Shown: positions 7,957-17,254, counted from the first letter of the stretch. The stretch is 43,189 nucleotides of DNA from Methanospirillum sp. (GCA_012728895.1 JAAYEG010000033.1:1-43189); one strand, 5' to 3'. Made by a program: numbers and translations. Notes: generated by a model from the letters alone, not told the origin.

Positions 7957-9663
7957 GTGGCCGAATTGCTGATAAAAAACGGCTCGGTCTTCGACCCAAC
8001 CCGATCGATCAACGGGGACGTCATGGACGTTGCGATCCGGGACGGCAGGATCGTCGAGTCTGCCGGCCCCAACGCGAAGGTGATCGATGCCTCCGGCAAG
8101 ACGGTGATGTCGGGGGGGGTCGATATCCACGCCCACGTTGCCGGGCCCAAGGTGAATGCGGGCAGGACGATGCGCCCCGAGGATAAACTCTTCAAGAGCC
8201 AAGCGGCGGCGGGTGGTTATCGCATGGAGATGGGCTTCTCCATCCCCTCCACCTTCAGGACGGGGTACGATTACGCCAGGATGGGCTACGCGTTCGTGAT
8301 GGAGGCGGCAATGCCGCCGCTCCATTCCCCCCACGTCCACGAGGAGATCCACGACACGCCGATCGTCGACGAGGCGGCCCTGCCCGTCTTCGGCAATAAC
8401 TGGTTCGTGCTCGAGTACCTCAAGCGAGGAGAGATCGAGAACGCTGCCGCCTACATCGCGTGGCTGCTCAAGGCCTCGAAGGGCTACGGGATCAAGGTCG
8501 TGAACCCCGGAGGCACGGAGGCGTGGGGGTGGGGACTGAACTGCCTGACCCTCGATGATGCCGTGCCGTATTTCCAGATCACGCCGAAGGAGATCGTCAG
8601 CGGTTTAATAGAGACCAACGAGGCCCTCGGACTCCCGCACTCGGTCCACATCCACCAGAACGACCTTGGGAACCCGGGTAACTACCGGACGACGATCGAT
8701 ACGCTTCGCCTTGCCGAAGGGGTAACGGCGAAGAACAGGTTCGGCCGCGAGCAGGTGATACATTCGACACACCTCCAGTTCCACGCCTACGGCGGCGACG
8801 GCTGGGGGAACTTCGAGTCGAAGGCCCGGGAGGTGGTTGACTACGTCAATGGCCAGAAGAACGTCACGTTCGATCTCGGGGCCGTCACCCTCGATGAGAC
8901 GACCACCATGACAGCGGACGGCCCCTTCGAACACCACCTGAACGGGCTCAACCACCTGAAGTGGACGAATGTCGATGTCGAGCTCGAGACAGCCGCGGGG
9001 GTCGTCCCGTACGTGTACAGTCCCTCGATCAGGGTCTGCGGGATCCAGTGGGCGATCGGGCTCGAGCTCGCACTTCTCTGCAAGGACATGGACCGCTGTT
9101 TCATCTCAACCGACCACCCGAACGCGGGGCCGTTCACGCGCTACCCGAGGATCTATACCTGGCTGATGAGCCGGAAGTTCCGCGACGAGACGATCGGGTC
9201 CTTCAAGTACAGTGACAAGGTGGTCGCGGCTACCGAGATCGCGGGGCTCGACCGGGAGATCTCGCTCTACGAGATCGCCCAGATGACCCGTTCGGGCCCG
9301 GCGAAAGCGCTCGGGCTCAAGGATCTCTACGGCGGACTCTCGCCGGGACAGGACGGGAACGTCGTGATCTACGATATCGACCCGGCGAACCTGCCATCCG
9401 ACCCGTCGAAGCTCGAGGCCGCATTCCAGAGGGCCGCATGGTTCATCAAGACCGGCGAGGTGGTCGTGAAGGACGGGGAGATCATGAACCACGGCAACAA
9501 GCGTACCCTCTGGGTCCGGGCAAACGTTCCCGAGAACCCGCAGGTGAAGCGCGACATCCATGACAAGTTCATAAAGGACTATACCGTCGGTCTCCAGAAC
9601 TACGAGGTGCGGGACTACCTGGCGCCGAACCCCTACGTGATCGAAGTCGAGATGGAGGCCTGA
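7957..9663 (+). CDS. fwdA: Formylmethanofuran dehydrogenase subunit A (amidohydrolase)
   Basis: A 568-residue subunit, normal family length. FwdA is a binuclear zinc amidohydrolase that condenses formate, delivered by a tunnel from FwdBD, with methanofuran. Visible active-site features: DIHAHVAG with His58 and His60, the carboxylated-lysine candidate Lys180 in GYGIKVVNPGG, HSVHIHQNDLG, and the catalytic Asp386 in STDHPNAGPFTRYP. Start is GTG 7957, one base after the fwdB stop, with GGAGGA upstream inside fwdB. Ends EVEMEA with fwdC two bases downstream. Very confident. Confidence 0.96.
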   Translation: MAELLIKNGSVFDPTRSINGDVMDVAIRDGRIVESAGPNAKVIDASGKTVMSGGVDIHAHVAGPKVNAGRTMRPEDKLFKSQAAAGGYRMEMGFSIPSTFRTGYDYARMGYAFVMEAAMPPLHSPHVHEEIHDTPIVDEAALPVFGNNWFVLEYLKRGEIENAAAYIAWLLKASKGYGIKVVNPGGTEAWGWGLNCLTLDDAVPYFQITPKEIVSGLIETNEALGLPHSVHIHQNDLGNPGNYRTTIDTLRLAEGVTAKNRFGREQVIHSTHLQFHAYGGDGWGNFESKAREVVDYVNGQKNVTFDLGAVTLDETTTMTADGPFEHHLNGLNHLKWTNVDVELETAAGVVPYVYSPSIRVCGIQWAIGLELALLCKDMDRCFISTDHPNAGPFTRYPRIYTWLMSRKFRDETIGSFKYSDKVVAATEIAGLDREISLYEIAQMTRSGPAKALGLKDLYGGLSPGQDGNVVIYDIDPANLPSDPSKLEAAFQRAAWFIKTGEVVVKDGEIMNHGNKRTLWVRANVPENPQVKRDIHDKFIKDYTVGLQNYEVRDYLAPNPYVIEVEMEA

Positions 9664-9665
9664 AG

Positions 9666-10469
9666 ATGCCTATCGTAAAACTGACACCCATCGCGCAGCC
9701 CGAGCTCTGCCTGGACTGCTACGCGATCAGCCCGGATGCCCTGGCAGGCCTCACCGAGAGCGGTATCGCCGATCTCGAGGTCTGGGAGGGGAAGGTCAGG
9801 TGGCGTCTCGGAGACTTCTTCGAGGTCTCCGGTGACGCGGGGCGGACCCCCGACGAGACCCACGTCGTTGTCGACGGCGACGCGTCACGCATGAAATACA
9901 TCGGGTACAAGATGACCGGCGGCATGATCACGGTGAACGGGAGTGCAGACATGTACCTCGGGGGGTGGATGAAGGGCGGCAAGATCCACGTGACGGGCGA
10001 CGTCGACTCGTTCTGCGGCATCCAGATGGAGGGAGGCGAGATAATGGTCGACGGACGCGCCCAGAACCACGTTGGTTGCGCCTATCGTGGGGACTGGCGG
10101 GGGATGCGGGGCGGCACGTTGCGGATCCGCGGCGATGCGGGCAACGACATCGGAACGTTCATCAACGGCGGAACCATCATCGTCGAGGGGAACGCCTTCA
10201 TCCATGTCTCGACCCACGGAGAGGGCGGGACTGTCATCATCAAAGGCGACGTCCAGGGGAGGGTCGGCGGTCAGATGGTCAAGGGAGACATCTTCGTCCT
10301 CGGAGCGATCCAGCACATGCTCCCCGGATTCAAGAAGGTGGACACTATCGAGAAGGAGGTGGATGGTCAGCCGTATCGCCTTGACCATTACGTCGGCGAC
10401 CTCGGCGAGCGTCACCCGTCGTCCCGGGGCCAGCAGGTCCTGGGAAACCTCTATGTCAGGGCTGCGTAA
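9666..10469 (+). CDS. fwdC: Formylmethanofuran dehydrogenase subunit C
   Basis: A 267-residue right-handed beta-helix subunit related to the C-terminal domain of glutamate synthase. It holds repeated G-rich turns: GGMITVNGSADMYLGGWMKG, GGKIHVTGDV, GGEIMVDGRAQNHVG, GGTLRIRGDAGNDIG, GGTIIVEGNA and GGTVIIKGDVQGRVGGQM, spaced about 19-20 residues apart at residues 80-215. It scaffolds the FwdA and FwdBD units. ATG 9666 is two bases after the fwdA stop. Last clear fwd gene in the operon; order D-B-A-C. Confidence 0.95.
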   Translation: MPIVKLTPIAQPELCLDCYAISPDALAGLTESGIADLEVWEGKVRWRLGDFFEVSGDAGRTPDETHVVVDGDASRMKYIGYKMTGGMITVNGSADMYLGGWMKGGKIHVTGDVDSFCGIQMEGGEIMVDGRAQNHVGCAYRGDWRGMRGGTLRIRGDAGNDIGTFINGGTIIVEGNAFIHVSTHGEGGTVIIKGDVQGRVGGQMVKGDIFVLGAIQHMLPGFKKVDTIEKEVDGQPYRLDHYVGDLGERHPSSRGQQVLGNLYVRAA

Positions 10470-10545
10470 GCCCGTACCCGGGGCCGACACGCCCCCCCCC
10501 CAACCGGGGACAGAGAAGGCCCCTCCAGGCCCGGGCACCGCGTTC

Positions 10546-11268
10546 ATGCGGGCGACATCCTACCCCGACATGGCGACCACCGACCAGCTCAGGGGTCTCC
10601 CGCACCCGACGCTCGAGCAACCACTCCCTCCGGATGCCAGGTTCTTCCCCCTTCCCCAGCCCGGTTCATTCGAGGTTGCACAGGTCTCCGTCCAGGACGC
10701 CCTCGACTGGTGGGAACCGAGCGGCTTTCTGGGAAGGACGGTTCTCGACCTCGTCGAGCTCTCGCACCTTCTCTGGTACACCCAGGGGATCCGCGAGGTG
10801 GTCGACGACTCGGTGACGCTCAGGAACGTCCCCTCGTGCGGCAACCGTCACCCGCTCGAGACCTACCTGATCGTGAGCGGCGTCGGCGGGATCCCCGAGG
10901 GGCTCTACCGATACCTGCCGTCGCGACACTCCCTGGCGCTTCTCAAGCCTGACACGAACCTGGTTTCACAGTTCGCAGCGGCCTGCATGAACATCCCGGC
11001 GGTCCACCTCGCTCCCGTAACCTTTGCCTGGACGGCCGTTCCGTATCGGGCGGTCTGGGGCCTCGGGAACCGTGGATACCGGGGAGTCCTGATCGATGCC
11101 GGGTATGTCTGCCAGGCTCTCATCATGAGCGCGGCCGCCCTTGGCTGCGAGGTGAGGCCCATCGACCTCTTCCACGACGAACTCGCCAACCGGTTGCTCG
11201 GGTGCGACGGCACGATCGAGCACGCGGTGCTGATGGCCGCCGTCGGAAAGCGAGAGGGGAGGCTATAA
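10546..11268 (+). CDS. SagB/ThcOx-type nitroreductase-fold protein
   Basis: A 240-residue FMN-oxidoreductase-fold protein. The middle and C-terminal motifs of the SagB-type family are clear: LVELSHLLWYTQGI, PSCGNRHPLETYLIV, GLYRYLPSRHSLALL and GNRGYRGVLIDAGYVCQALIMSAAALG. The usual Arg-Arg-Ser phosphate-binding stretch before that region is missing; ALDWWEPSGFLGRTVLDLVE stands in its place, so FMN binding may differ. Start is unsure: ATG 10546, ATG 10570 or ATG 10456 (inside fwdC); none has a strong ribosome binding site. A run of ten C at 10492-10501 lies in the gap. Position after fwdC suggests cotranscription, but its substrate is unknown. Confidence 0.72.
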   Translation: MRATSYPDMATTDQLRGLPHPTLEQPLPPDARFFPLPQPGSFEVAQVSVQDALDWWEPSGFLGRTVLDLVELSHLLWYTQGIREVVDDSVTLRNVPSCGNRHPLETYLIVSGVGGIPEGLYRYLPSRHSLALLKPDTNLVSQFAAACMNIPAVHLAPVTFAWTAVPYRAVWGLGNRGYRGVLIDAGYVCQALIMSAAALGCEVRPIDLFHDELANRLLGCDGTIEHAVLMAAVGKREGRL

Positions 11269-11989
11269 CGAAAGTTTGATAAGGCCGATAAATAAGGTTC
11301 TTTTAACTGACACCTATAATTATCATTACATCATGTTCTATATGGGATGTTCTCCGCTCGTGGGCGGGATCATACCCTACAGTTCGGAGAGGACGATAAT
11401 CGGTTACTGTGCCCTTCGCCAGGGCATCCCTTCTTCGGTGCGGTCTGATGGGGAGTCCGCACCGCTCCGAATCCTGCATCGATCGCTCCCGCCATTCGGT
11501 CCCGAGCTCTCGACGATCCGGGACGGGCATCGGCACACCTGCATGGCCGAGATGGTAACTCCTCCCTGATACCGTTAAGGGGGAAGATGCCGCGACCCGA
11601 TCTCCCTCGATTGCTGGCCCCGGGGAAGGGAGGTGTCTTTCGATCACGTGGCCGGGCGCCGAACACGCCGGTCTTCCATCACAGGACCGGTCAAATAAGT
11701 ACGACGAGTTCTCTCTCCAGCACACTGTCCCGAGAGGGACCTCGCATCCCATCACGCGTGGGACTATCCGGGTTACCAGGGGACGGATAACGCGGTGAGC
11801 AGCTCCGCGGCGTGATGGAGTTCACATTGACACATCCTGGTATTACAATAAAATGAAAAAAATGCCGGGTGCACGGCCACCTGTCCCGGACGAAGGAGGA
11901 TGGAATCCCGGGGAGGGGGGATCCCCGCCTTCGCGCGCAGTCGCTGGACCTCGAGCCCGTCGATTGCTGGCGCGGGCGGGTCTCGGCGG
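11269..11989. other. Long interval without a recognised gene
   Basis: About 720 bases between the SagB-like gene and the 3' end of the FmdE-like gene. The first 70 bases are AT-rich and could include a terminator or promoter. GTCCC-gaga-GGGAC at 11727-11740 is a small hairpin, and 11844-11866 is AT-rich. Open frames here lack family motifs and ribosome binding sites. Confidence 0.5.
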
Positions 11990-12631
11990 TCAGACGGTCA
12001 GCGGCTCGTAATACTGTTCGTCTCGACAGGCATGACAGAGCCCGTCCGTCAGAAGCGTGTCAGGAACGGGCTCCCCGCAGCTGGTGCACCGGGCCCCCGT
12101 CCAGTCCTTTCGGGGGCTGAACCGGACCGCGACGCGTTCGAGCGCGAGGTAGCGACGTCCGCCGCCCAGGATCTCGTCGAAGAGCGCGACGGTCATTGTT
12201 TTTTTATCGAAGCGGCGATCGTGCATGAACCATGCGTGCATCGTGGGGAACTCGTCAAGTTTCTCTGCGTCGACCGAGACACGGACACCCTCAGCGACAT
12301 CTCCCGTGGAAGGCCGGTTCATGGCGATGGCAAACCGGCCCGTGTTCAGAATCCTCAGGCGGTTGTTCCCTATCGTGCAGTGGGCGATCACCTGGAGGGC
12401 ATCGGGAAGGCATTTCCTCGTCTCCGCCACCGCGTAGAGCTTATCGCCCGGTGTCGCATGGAGCCCCTCCATCGCCCAGTCGACCATGAAGACACCCATG
12501 ACGAGACCCGGTGCGGGATAGAGGTGAAACTCGCTGGAACGGCCGATCATCCTCTGCAGGTGCTCGGGAACCCCGAGAGCTGCGGCCTGTGCGAGCACGA
12601 GCCCGGTGTTCATATTTCCGTCTGCTATCAT
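11990..12631 (-). CDS. fmdE: FmdE-family protein with C-terminal zinc ribbon
   Basis: A 213-residue protein. The FmdE core is recognisable from ETRKCLPDALQVIAHCTIGN (about residues 90-109), which matches the family Cys-containing segment, followed by a beta-rich domain. The C terminus has a four-cysteine zinc ribbon, CTSCGEPV and GLCHAC (about residues 182-202). The N-terminal HGHxCPG element typical of many FmdE proteins is not present; NMNTGLVLAQAA takes its place. FmdE copurified with some molybdenum formylmethanofuran dehydrogenases, but its function is not known; a metal or pterin handling role is inference from the four-cysteine end and from neighbours. It is divergent from fdhAB. Confidence 0.78.
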   Translation of the reverse strand: MIADGNMNTGLVLAQAAALGVPEHLQRMIGRSSEFHLYPAPGLVMGVFMVDWAMEGLHATPGDKLYAVAETRKCLPDALQVIAHCTIGNNRLRILNTGRFAIAMNRPSTGDVAEGVRVSVDAEKLDEFPTMHAWFMHDRRFDKKTMTVALFDEILGGGRRYLALERVAVRFSPRKDWTGARCTSCGEPVPDTLLTDGLCHACRDEQYYEPLTV

Positions 12632-12809
12632 GCAGAGTACTGTGTTGTCATCGTTTTAACACCTTTGCAAGTCAAATGGATTCCATGAACCCCTCGAGCG
12701 GAGCCAGGATGCGCGCACCCCCCATCCCGGGGGTGTGAGTGAAAAAAATTGAATGATATTGGTGGATCTGGAGTAAACGAATTAAACATTATGAATTAAC
12801 TATAACCGG

Positions 12810-12839
12810 TTTATTTATATCAACATCAAATTCATGTTG
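12810..12839 (+). promoter_or_regulatory. fdhAB promoter with TATA box and overlapping inverted repeat
   Basis: TTTATTTATAT at about 12810-12820 is a good archaeal TATA box for fdhAB. Immediately downstream, CAACAT (12821-12826) and ATGTTG (12834-12839) form a perfect six-base inverted repeat with a seven-base spacer. It lies between TATA and the expected start of transcription near 12842, the classical place for an archaeal repressor site. The leader would be about 60 bases. Confidence 0.5.
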
Positions 12840-12900
12840 TATTGTCCTACACCTGGTCGCTCATATCCACCCGGTGTCGAGACGAAGGAGCAAACGCTGT

Positions 12901-14961
12901 ATGACCGATTCACTGACATACGTCCCGACAACCTGCCCGTATTGCGGGGTGGGTTGTACACTCAACCTGGTTGTCAAGGACGGCAAGGAGCTTGTGGGGG
13001 TAGAGGCCAACAAGCGATCCCCCATCAACGAGGGGAAACTCTGCCCGAAGGGCATGACCTGCTGGGAACACGTCCAGAAGCCCGAGCGGCTTACCAAGCC
13101 CCTGATCAAGAAGGACGGCAAGTTCGTCGAGGCGAGCTGGGACGAGGCGCTCGATCTGATCGCATCGAAGTTCAAGGAGACCTACGAGAAGCACGGCCCG
13201 AAGTCCCTCGGGTTCCAGGTCTCGTGCCGGACCGTGAACGAGGACTGCTACGCGATGCAGAAGTTCGCCCGCGTCGCGTTCAAGACCAACAACGTCGACA
13301 ACTGCGCCCGGATCTGCCACGGGCCCTCCGTCGCCGGCCTCTCGCTCTCGTTCGGCTCCGGCGCCGCGACGAACCCGTTCCACGACGTCCTGAACTCGGA
13401 CCTCATCATGCTCGTCGGGTCGAACCCCGTCGAGGCCCACCCGCTCGCGGGACGGCGCATCGCCCAGGCGAAGCTGAAGGGGATTCCCATCATCGTCTGT
13501 GACCCGCGGTTCTCTGCCACCGCCCGCCTCGCCGACGACTGGCTCCGGTACAACCCGTCGACGCACATCGCGCTGATCAACTCCATGATGTACTGGATTA
13601 TCAAGGAGGGCAAGCACGACAAGGAGTTCATCGAGAAGCGGACCAAGGGCTTCGAGGAGCTCAAGGCCACGGTCGAGAAGTACGCCGATGTCGAGGCGAT
13701 CACCGGCGTCCCGCCAGAGAGAGTGCGCGAGATCGCCCTCAAGTACGCCGAGGCCAAGAACGCCGTGATCATCTACTGCCTGGGGATCACCGAGCTGACC
13801 ACCGGCACGGACAACGTCCGCTCGCTCGGGAACCTCTCGATGCTCTGCGGGAACATCGGGCGCGAGGGTGTCGGGGTCAACCCGCTCCGCGGCCAGAACA
13901 ACGTCCAGGGCGCCTGCGACATGGGCGCCTACCCGAACGTCTACTCGGGGTACCAGGCCGTCGCGGTCGAAGACAACCGCAAGAAGATGGAGAAGGCCTG
14001 GGACCTTCCGGAGGGTTCCCTGCCCGACTGGTACGGTTCGAGCCTGACCGAGCAGATGTGGGAGACGGGCGACACCGTGAAAGCCATGTGGATCATGGCG
14101 CTCAACCCGGTCGTCTCGTACCCGAACTCGAACGGGATCAAGGCGGCGCTCGAGAAGCTCGACTTCCTGGTCGTCCAGGACATCTTCCCTACCGAGACGA
14201 CGCCATACGCCGACGTCATCCTGCCCGGCACCTGCTTCGCAGAGAAGGACGGGACCTTCACTGCAGGCGAGCGGCGCATCAACCGCGTCCGGAAAGCCGT
14301 CGACGGCCCCGGCGAGTCGGTCGAGGACTGGCGCGTCTTCTCGATGATTGCCAAGAAGATGGGACTCAAGGGCTTCGAGTGGGAGAAGGCCGAGGACGTC
14401 TGGGACGACATGCGCGCCGTGACACCCTCGATGTTCGGGTGCACCTACGAGCGCCTGAACCGGCCCGAGTCGCTCCACTGGCCCTGCCCCACGATGGAAC
14501 ACCCCGGGACGCCGATCCTGCACCGCGAGAAGTTTTCGGCCGCCGACGGCCTGGGCACCTTCTTCGGCCTCGAGTACCGTGAACCGGCGGAGGTTGCCGA
14601 CGCGGAGTACCCGTTCACGCTGATGACCGGGCGCGTCATCTTCCACTACCACACGCGGACGCAGACGGCCCGCGCCGAGGTCCTCCACTACGAGGTCCCC
14701 GAGAACTACGTCCAGATCAACACCGAGGACGCGAAGCGCCTGGGAATCAAGGAGAACGAGCACATCCTGGTCAAGTCGCGACGCGGTGAGTCCAGGCCGC
14801 TCGCCCGGATCACCGACGAGGTGGCCCCCGGCGTGCTCTACATGGCCATGCACTTCCCCGACGGAGCGAACGCGCTGACGAACACGGCACTCGACCCGCT
14901 CTCCAAGATGCCCGAGCTCAAGCACTGTGCTGTGTCTGTCGCGAAGATCACGGAGGCCTGA
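12901..14961 (+). CDS. fdhA: Formate dehydrogenase alpha subunit (F420-type, Cys form)
   Basis: A 686-residue molybdopterin oxidoreductase that oxidises formate to CO2. ATG 12901 is preferred over an in-frame GTG at 12874: GGAG lies ten bases upstream and MTDSLTYVPTTCPYCGVGC is the family N terminus. The [4Fe-4S] ligands are Cys12, Cys15, Cys19 and Cys48; the metal ligand is Cys139 in NCARICHGPSVAGLS followed by the catalytic His140, so no selenocysteine. The C-terminal pterin-binding domain (LMTGRVIFHYHTRTQT, YVQINTEDAKRLGI) is complete. fdhB starts two bases after the stop. It supplies reduced F420 (through FdhB) or electrons to heterodisulfide reductase for methanogenesis from formate. Confidence 0.96.
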   Translation: MTDSLTYVPTTCPYCGVGCTLNLVVKDGKELVGVEANKRSPINEGKLCPKGMTCWEHVQKPERLTKPLIKKDGKFVEASWDEALDLIASKFKETYEKHGPKSLGFQVSCRTVNEDCYAMQKFARVAFKTNNVDNCARICHGPSVAGLSLSFGSGAATNPFHDVLNSDLIMLVGSNPVEAHPLAGRRIAQAKLKGIPIIVCDPRFSATARLADDWLRYNPSTHIALINSMMYWIIKEGKHDKEFIEKRTKGFEELKATVEKYADVEAITGVPPERVREIALKYAEAKNAVIIYCLGITELTTGTDNVRSLGNLSMLCGNIGREGVGVNPLRGQNNVQGACDMGAYPNVYSGYQAVAVEDNRKKMEKAWDLPEGSLPDWYGSSLTEQMWETGDTVKAMWIMALNPVVSYPNSNGIKAALEKLDFLVVQDIFPTETTPYADVILPGTCFAEKDGTFTAGERRINRVRKAVDGPGESVEDWRVFSMIAKKMGLKGFEWEKAEDVWDDMRAVTPSMFGCTYERLNRPESLHWPCPTMEHPGTPILHREKFSAADGLGTFFGLEYREPAEVADAEYPFTLMTGRVIFHYHTRTQTARAEVLHYEVPENYVQINTEDAKRLGIKENEHILVKSRRGESRPLARITDEVAPGVLYMAMHFPDGANALTNTALDPLSKMPELKHCAVSVAKITEA

Positions 14962-14963
14962 CG

Positions 14964-16217
14964 ATGGCGGCAAAAGGCGAGATGCTCTACGCGTGGACCA
15001 ACGACCCGAACCTCGCAGCAAAGGCCGAGTGCGGGGGTGCGGTCACCGCGCTCTGGAAATACGCGCTCGAGAACAAGATCGTCGACGCTGTCTTCGCCGT
15101 GAAGAAGGGGGCCGACCTCTACGACGCGGTGCCGACCCTGATCAAGGACCCGAAGGACCTGGACGATACGGCGGGGTCGCTCCACTGCGGAACACTCCTG
15201 ATGGCCAAGCTCATCAAGAAGTACCTTGACGGCGCGAAGGACCAGAAGATCGGTGTCACTGTCAAGGGCTGCGATGCCATGGGCATCTACGAGCTCGCGA
15301 AGCGGAACCAGATCAACCTTGACAACCTCTTCCTGATCGGTGTCAACTGCGGTGGCTCGGTCTCCCCCGTGCTCGCCCGGAAGATGATCGCCGAGAAGTT
15401 CGAGGTCGATCCCGATGATGTGGTCAAGGAGGAGATCGACAAGGGCCAGTTCATTATCGTCACCAAGGACGGGACCCACAAGGGGATCTCGATGGACGAG
15501 CTCGAGGACGCCGGGTATGGCCGCCGCCCGAACTGTCGCCGGTGCGAGATGAAGGTCCCGCGCCAGGCCGATATCGCGGCCGGAAACTGGGGTGTCATCG
15601 GAGACAAGGCCGGCAAGGCGACCTTCCTCGAGATCTGCTCCGAGAAAGGGGCCGACCTGGTCAGCAAGGCGGTCACCGCTGGCAAGATCGGCACCGAGCC
15701 GGCGAACCCGAAGGGGATCGAGATCCGCGGCAAGATCGAGAACTCGATGCTCAAGCTCGCCGACAAGTGGCGCGCCAGGGACTTCGAGGCACTCGGGGAG
15801 GGCGACGCGCGACTTCAGTACATCCTGAACGAGACGTCGCGCTGCATCAAGTGCTACGCCTGCGTCGAGAACTGCCCGATCTGCTACTGCGAGACCTGCA
15901 GCACCAAGAACCCTGCGCTCGTCCCGCCGGGCCGTCTCCCGGTCAGCCCGATGTTCCACCTGATCCGCCTCGCCCACGTTGCGGACTCGTGCGTGAACTG
16001 CGGACAGTGCGAGGAGAACTGCCCGATGGAGATCCCGAACGCCCGGTTCATGCACGCGAACCAGGTGGAGCTCCAGAAGATCTTCGGCTACAGGCCGGGC
16101 CGCGACCTGCGCCTCCCGATCCTCGCGCTGGTCGAGGAGAAGTCGGAGCGCGCTCGCCTCGCGGCGACTGGGAGCGACCAGATTTACCTGAACGTCTTCC
16201 AGCCTGCCCAGGAGTGA
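14964..16217 (+). CDS. fdhB: Formate dehydrogenase beta subunit (F420-reducing)
   Basis: A 417-residue FrhB/FdhB-family flavoprotein that passes electrons from FdhA to coenzyme F420. The N-terminal half has the family segments AECGGAVTALWKYAL, GVTVKGCDAMGIYELAKRNQ, GVNCGGSVSP and CRRCEMKVPRQADIAAGNWG. The C-terminal part carries two ferredoxin clusters: CIKCYACVENCPICYCETC and CVNCGQCEENCP. ATG 14964 is two bases after the fdhA stop. A T7 run at 16281-16287 probably ends the operon. Confidence 0.96.
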   Translation: MAAKGEMLYAWTNDPNLAAKAECGGAVTALWKYALENKIVDAVFAVKKGADLYDAVPTLIKDPKDLDDTAGSLHCGTLLMAKLIKKYLDGAKDQKIGVTVKGCDAMGIYELAKRNQINLDNLFLIGVNCGGSVSPVLARKMIAEKFEVDPDDVVKEEIDKGQFIIVTKDGTHKGISMDELEDAGYGRRPNCRRCEMKVPRQADIAAGNWGVIGDKAGKATFLEICSEKGADLVSKAVTAGKIGTEPANPKGIEIRGKIENSMLKLADKWRARDFEALGEGDARLQYILNETSRCIKCYACVENCPICYCETCSTKNPALVPPGRLPVSPMFHLIRLAHVADSCVNCGQCEENCPMEIPNARFMHANQVELQKIFGYRPGRDLRLPILALVEEKSERARLAATGSDQIYLNVFQPAQE

Positions 16218-16742
16218 CCGGATTCCGGATACGGGCGGGAACGATCACCATCGGGGATCCTCGAACAGACCCGTCCCCTCTTTTTTTCGCGTCCTGCACC
16301 CTCCTGTTTTCAATCCATTTCACCCCCCATCCTGACCCACCGGCTCCCCGAATCCGTGGGGTGATGCCCTGTCCTTTCAACTCTTTCCGGCCGGTACTCG
16401 AGACGGGAGACCGGGACAGGGATAACCCATTCGTTCCCTCCGCCGGGGTCCGGCAAGGCAGGCAACCGGACCTCCCCCACAGGTGATCGCGGGGGGATGC
16501 CGGGCCGCCGTCCTCCTGGCGTCGCGGCAGTTCGCGTATCCCCCCCCCAGTGTCACCTGGAACATGGGGAGTGGGAAGAACCTCGTGGGGAGGATAGACG
16601 CCACGATAATTCCCTGGCGGGACGAGCCAAACGCCCGTCGTCTCCGATCGTGCGAACGGGTTACCCGGGCGAGAGAAAAGCCGGAAGGGGGGCGGGTACC
16701 GCTCCGCTCCGGGAGAAACCGGGGGAGAAAGGGGGTGGGAGG
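16218..16742. other. Non-coding interval between convergent genes
   Basis: 525 bases between fdhB and the end of the minus-strand ferritin-like gene. It contains the T7 run at 16281-16287 and GC-rich filler; a run of eight C occurs at 16541-16548. No gene is supported. Confidence 0.5.
16281..16287 (+). terminator. T-run terminator of fdhAB
   Basis: Seven consecutive T in a GC-rich setting, 63 bases after the fdhB stop. Archaeal termination mainly needs a U-run, so this is a plausible end of the fdhAB transcript. Confidence 0.5.
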
Positions 16743-17198
16743 TTACCAGGTCTCGGCGAATGCCGTGTTCACGTAGATGTCCTCGAGCCGTGCCTTGTGT
16801 CCGCGCTCCATCGCGGCCAGCTCGGTGAAGAGCTTCGTGACCTCGGCGTCGTCGGACGCGGCGGCGAGCTGGGTGTACATCTGCATCGCCGCGAGCTCCT
16901 TCTTGATCGCGACCACGAGGCCGTCGACCGGCTTCAGATCGGGGGTCAGGGGCGGCGTCGGGATGGAATCGCCGACCTTGTAGTCCTTCGTGCTGGAGAA
17001 ACCGAGCGACGTGATGTCGCGGCTCAGCAGCTTCTGCAGGTACTCGCGGTGACCCTTCTCCTCCCCTGCGAGCTCGCCGAAGAGCTTCTTGAGGTTCGCA
17101 TCGTTCACCTTCTCCGAGATGGTCTGGTAGAAGGTGTATGCCTCTACCTCGTTGTTGATCGCGTCGGAGATGATCTTCTTGTAGTCTTCAGGAGTCAT
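16743..17198 (-). CDS. Ferritin-like/rubrerythrin-type di-iron protein without rubredoxin domain
   Basis: A 151-residue four-helix bundle protein. Iron ligands are arranged as in rubrerythrins: Glu in INNEVEAYTFYQ, Glu and His in AGEEKGHREYL, Glu in AIKKELAAMQMY and Glu/His in AAMERGHKARLED. The C-terminal rubredoxin module of classical rubrerythrin is absent. Likely role is peroxide detoxification or iron handling in the cytosol. ATG 17198 is preceded by GGAGG twelve bases upstream, and TTTATAAG at 17244-17254 is a good promoter. It stands as a single gene between fdhAB and the mod operon. Confidence 0.85.
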   Translation of the reverse strand: MTPEDYKKIISDAINNEVEAYTFYQTISEKVNDANLKKLFGELAGEEKGHREYLQKLLSRDITSLGFSSTKDYKVGDSIPTPPLTPDLKPVDGLVVAIKKELAAMQMYTQLAAASDDAEVTKLFTELAAMERGHKARLEDIYVNTAFAETW

Positions 17199-17243
17199 GA
17201 GTTCAGACAGCCTCCAATGTAACGAATATTTTCGTCTGTCTGC

Positions 17244-17254
17244 TTATAAAATTA
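17244..17254 (-). promoter_or_regulatory. TATA box of the ferritin-like gene
   Basis: Read on the minus strand this is AATTTTATAAG, about 50 bases before ATG 17198. It would give a leader of roughly 20-25 bases that includes the GGAGG ribosome binding site. Confidence 0.45.

Noticed and set aside
10072-10545. Upstream extension of the SagB-like frame through fwdC
   Set aside because: It overlaps fwdC out of frame and reads as Ser/Arg-rich shadow sequence; real similarity begins after about 10570.
5928-11649. A shared 12-mer TTCGATCACGTG in two intergenic regions (near 5928 and 11638)
   Set aside because: Repeated 12-mers are expected by chance in a 43 kb sequence, and neither copy is placed consistently relative to a promoter.
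11303-11755. A 150-codon minus-strand frame in the interval after the SagB-like gene
   Set aside because: No recognisable domain, no ribosome binding site, and codon usage unlike neighbouring genes; random open frames of this size are common here.
12910-15021. A 703-codon minus-strand frame opposite fdhA
   Set aside because: Antisense to an unmistakable fdhA; no family motifs, and its Asp/Val/Arg-rich composition mirrors fdhA codons.
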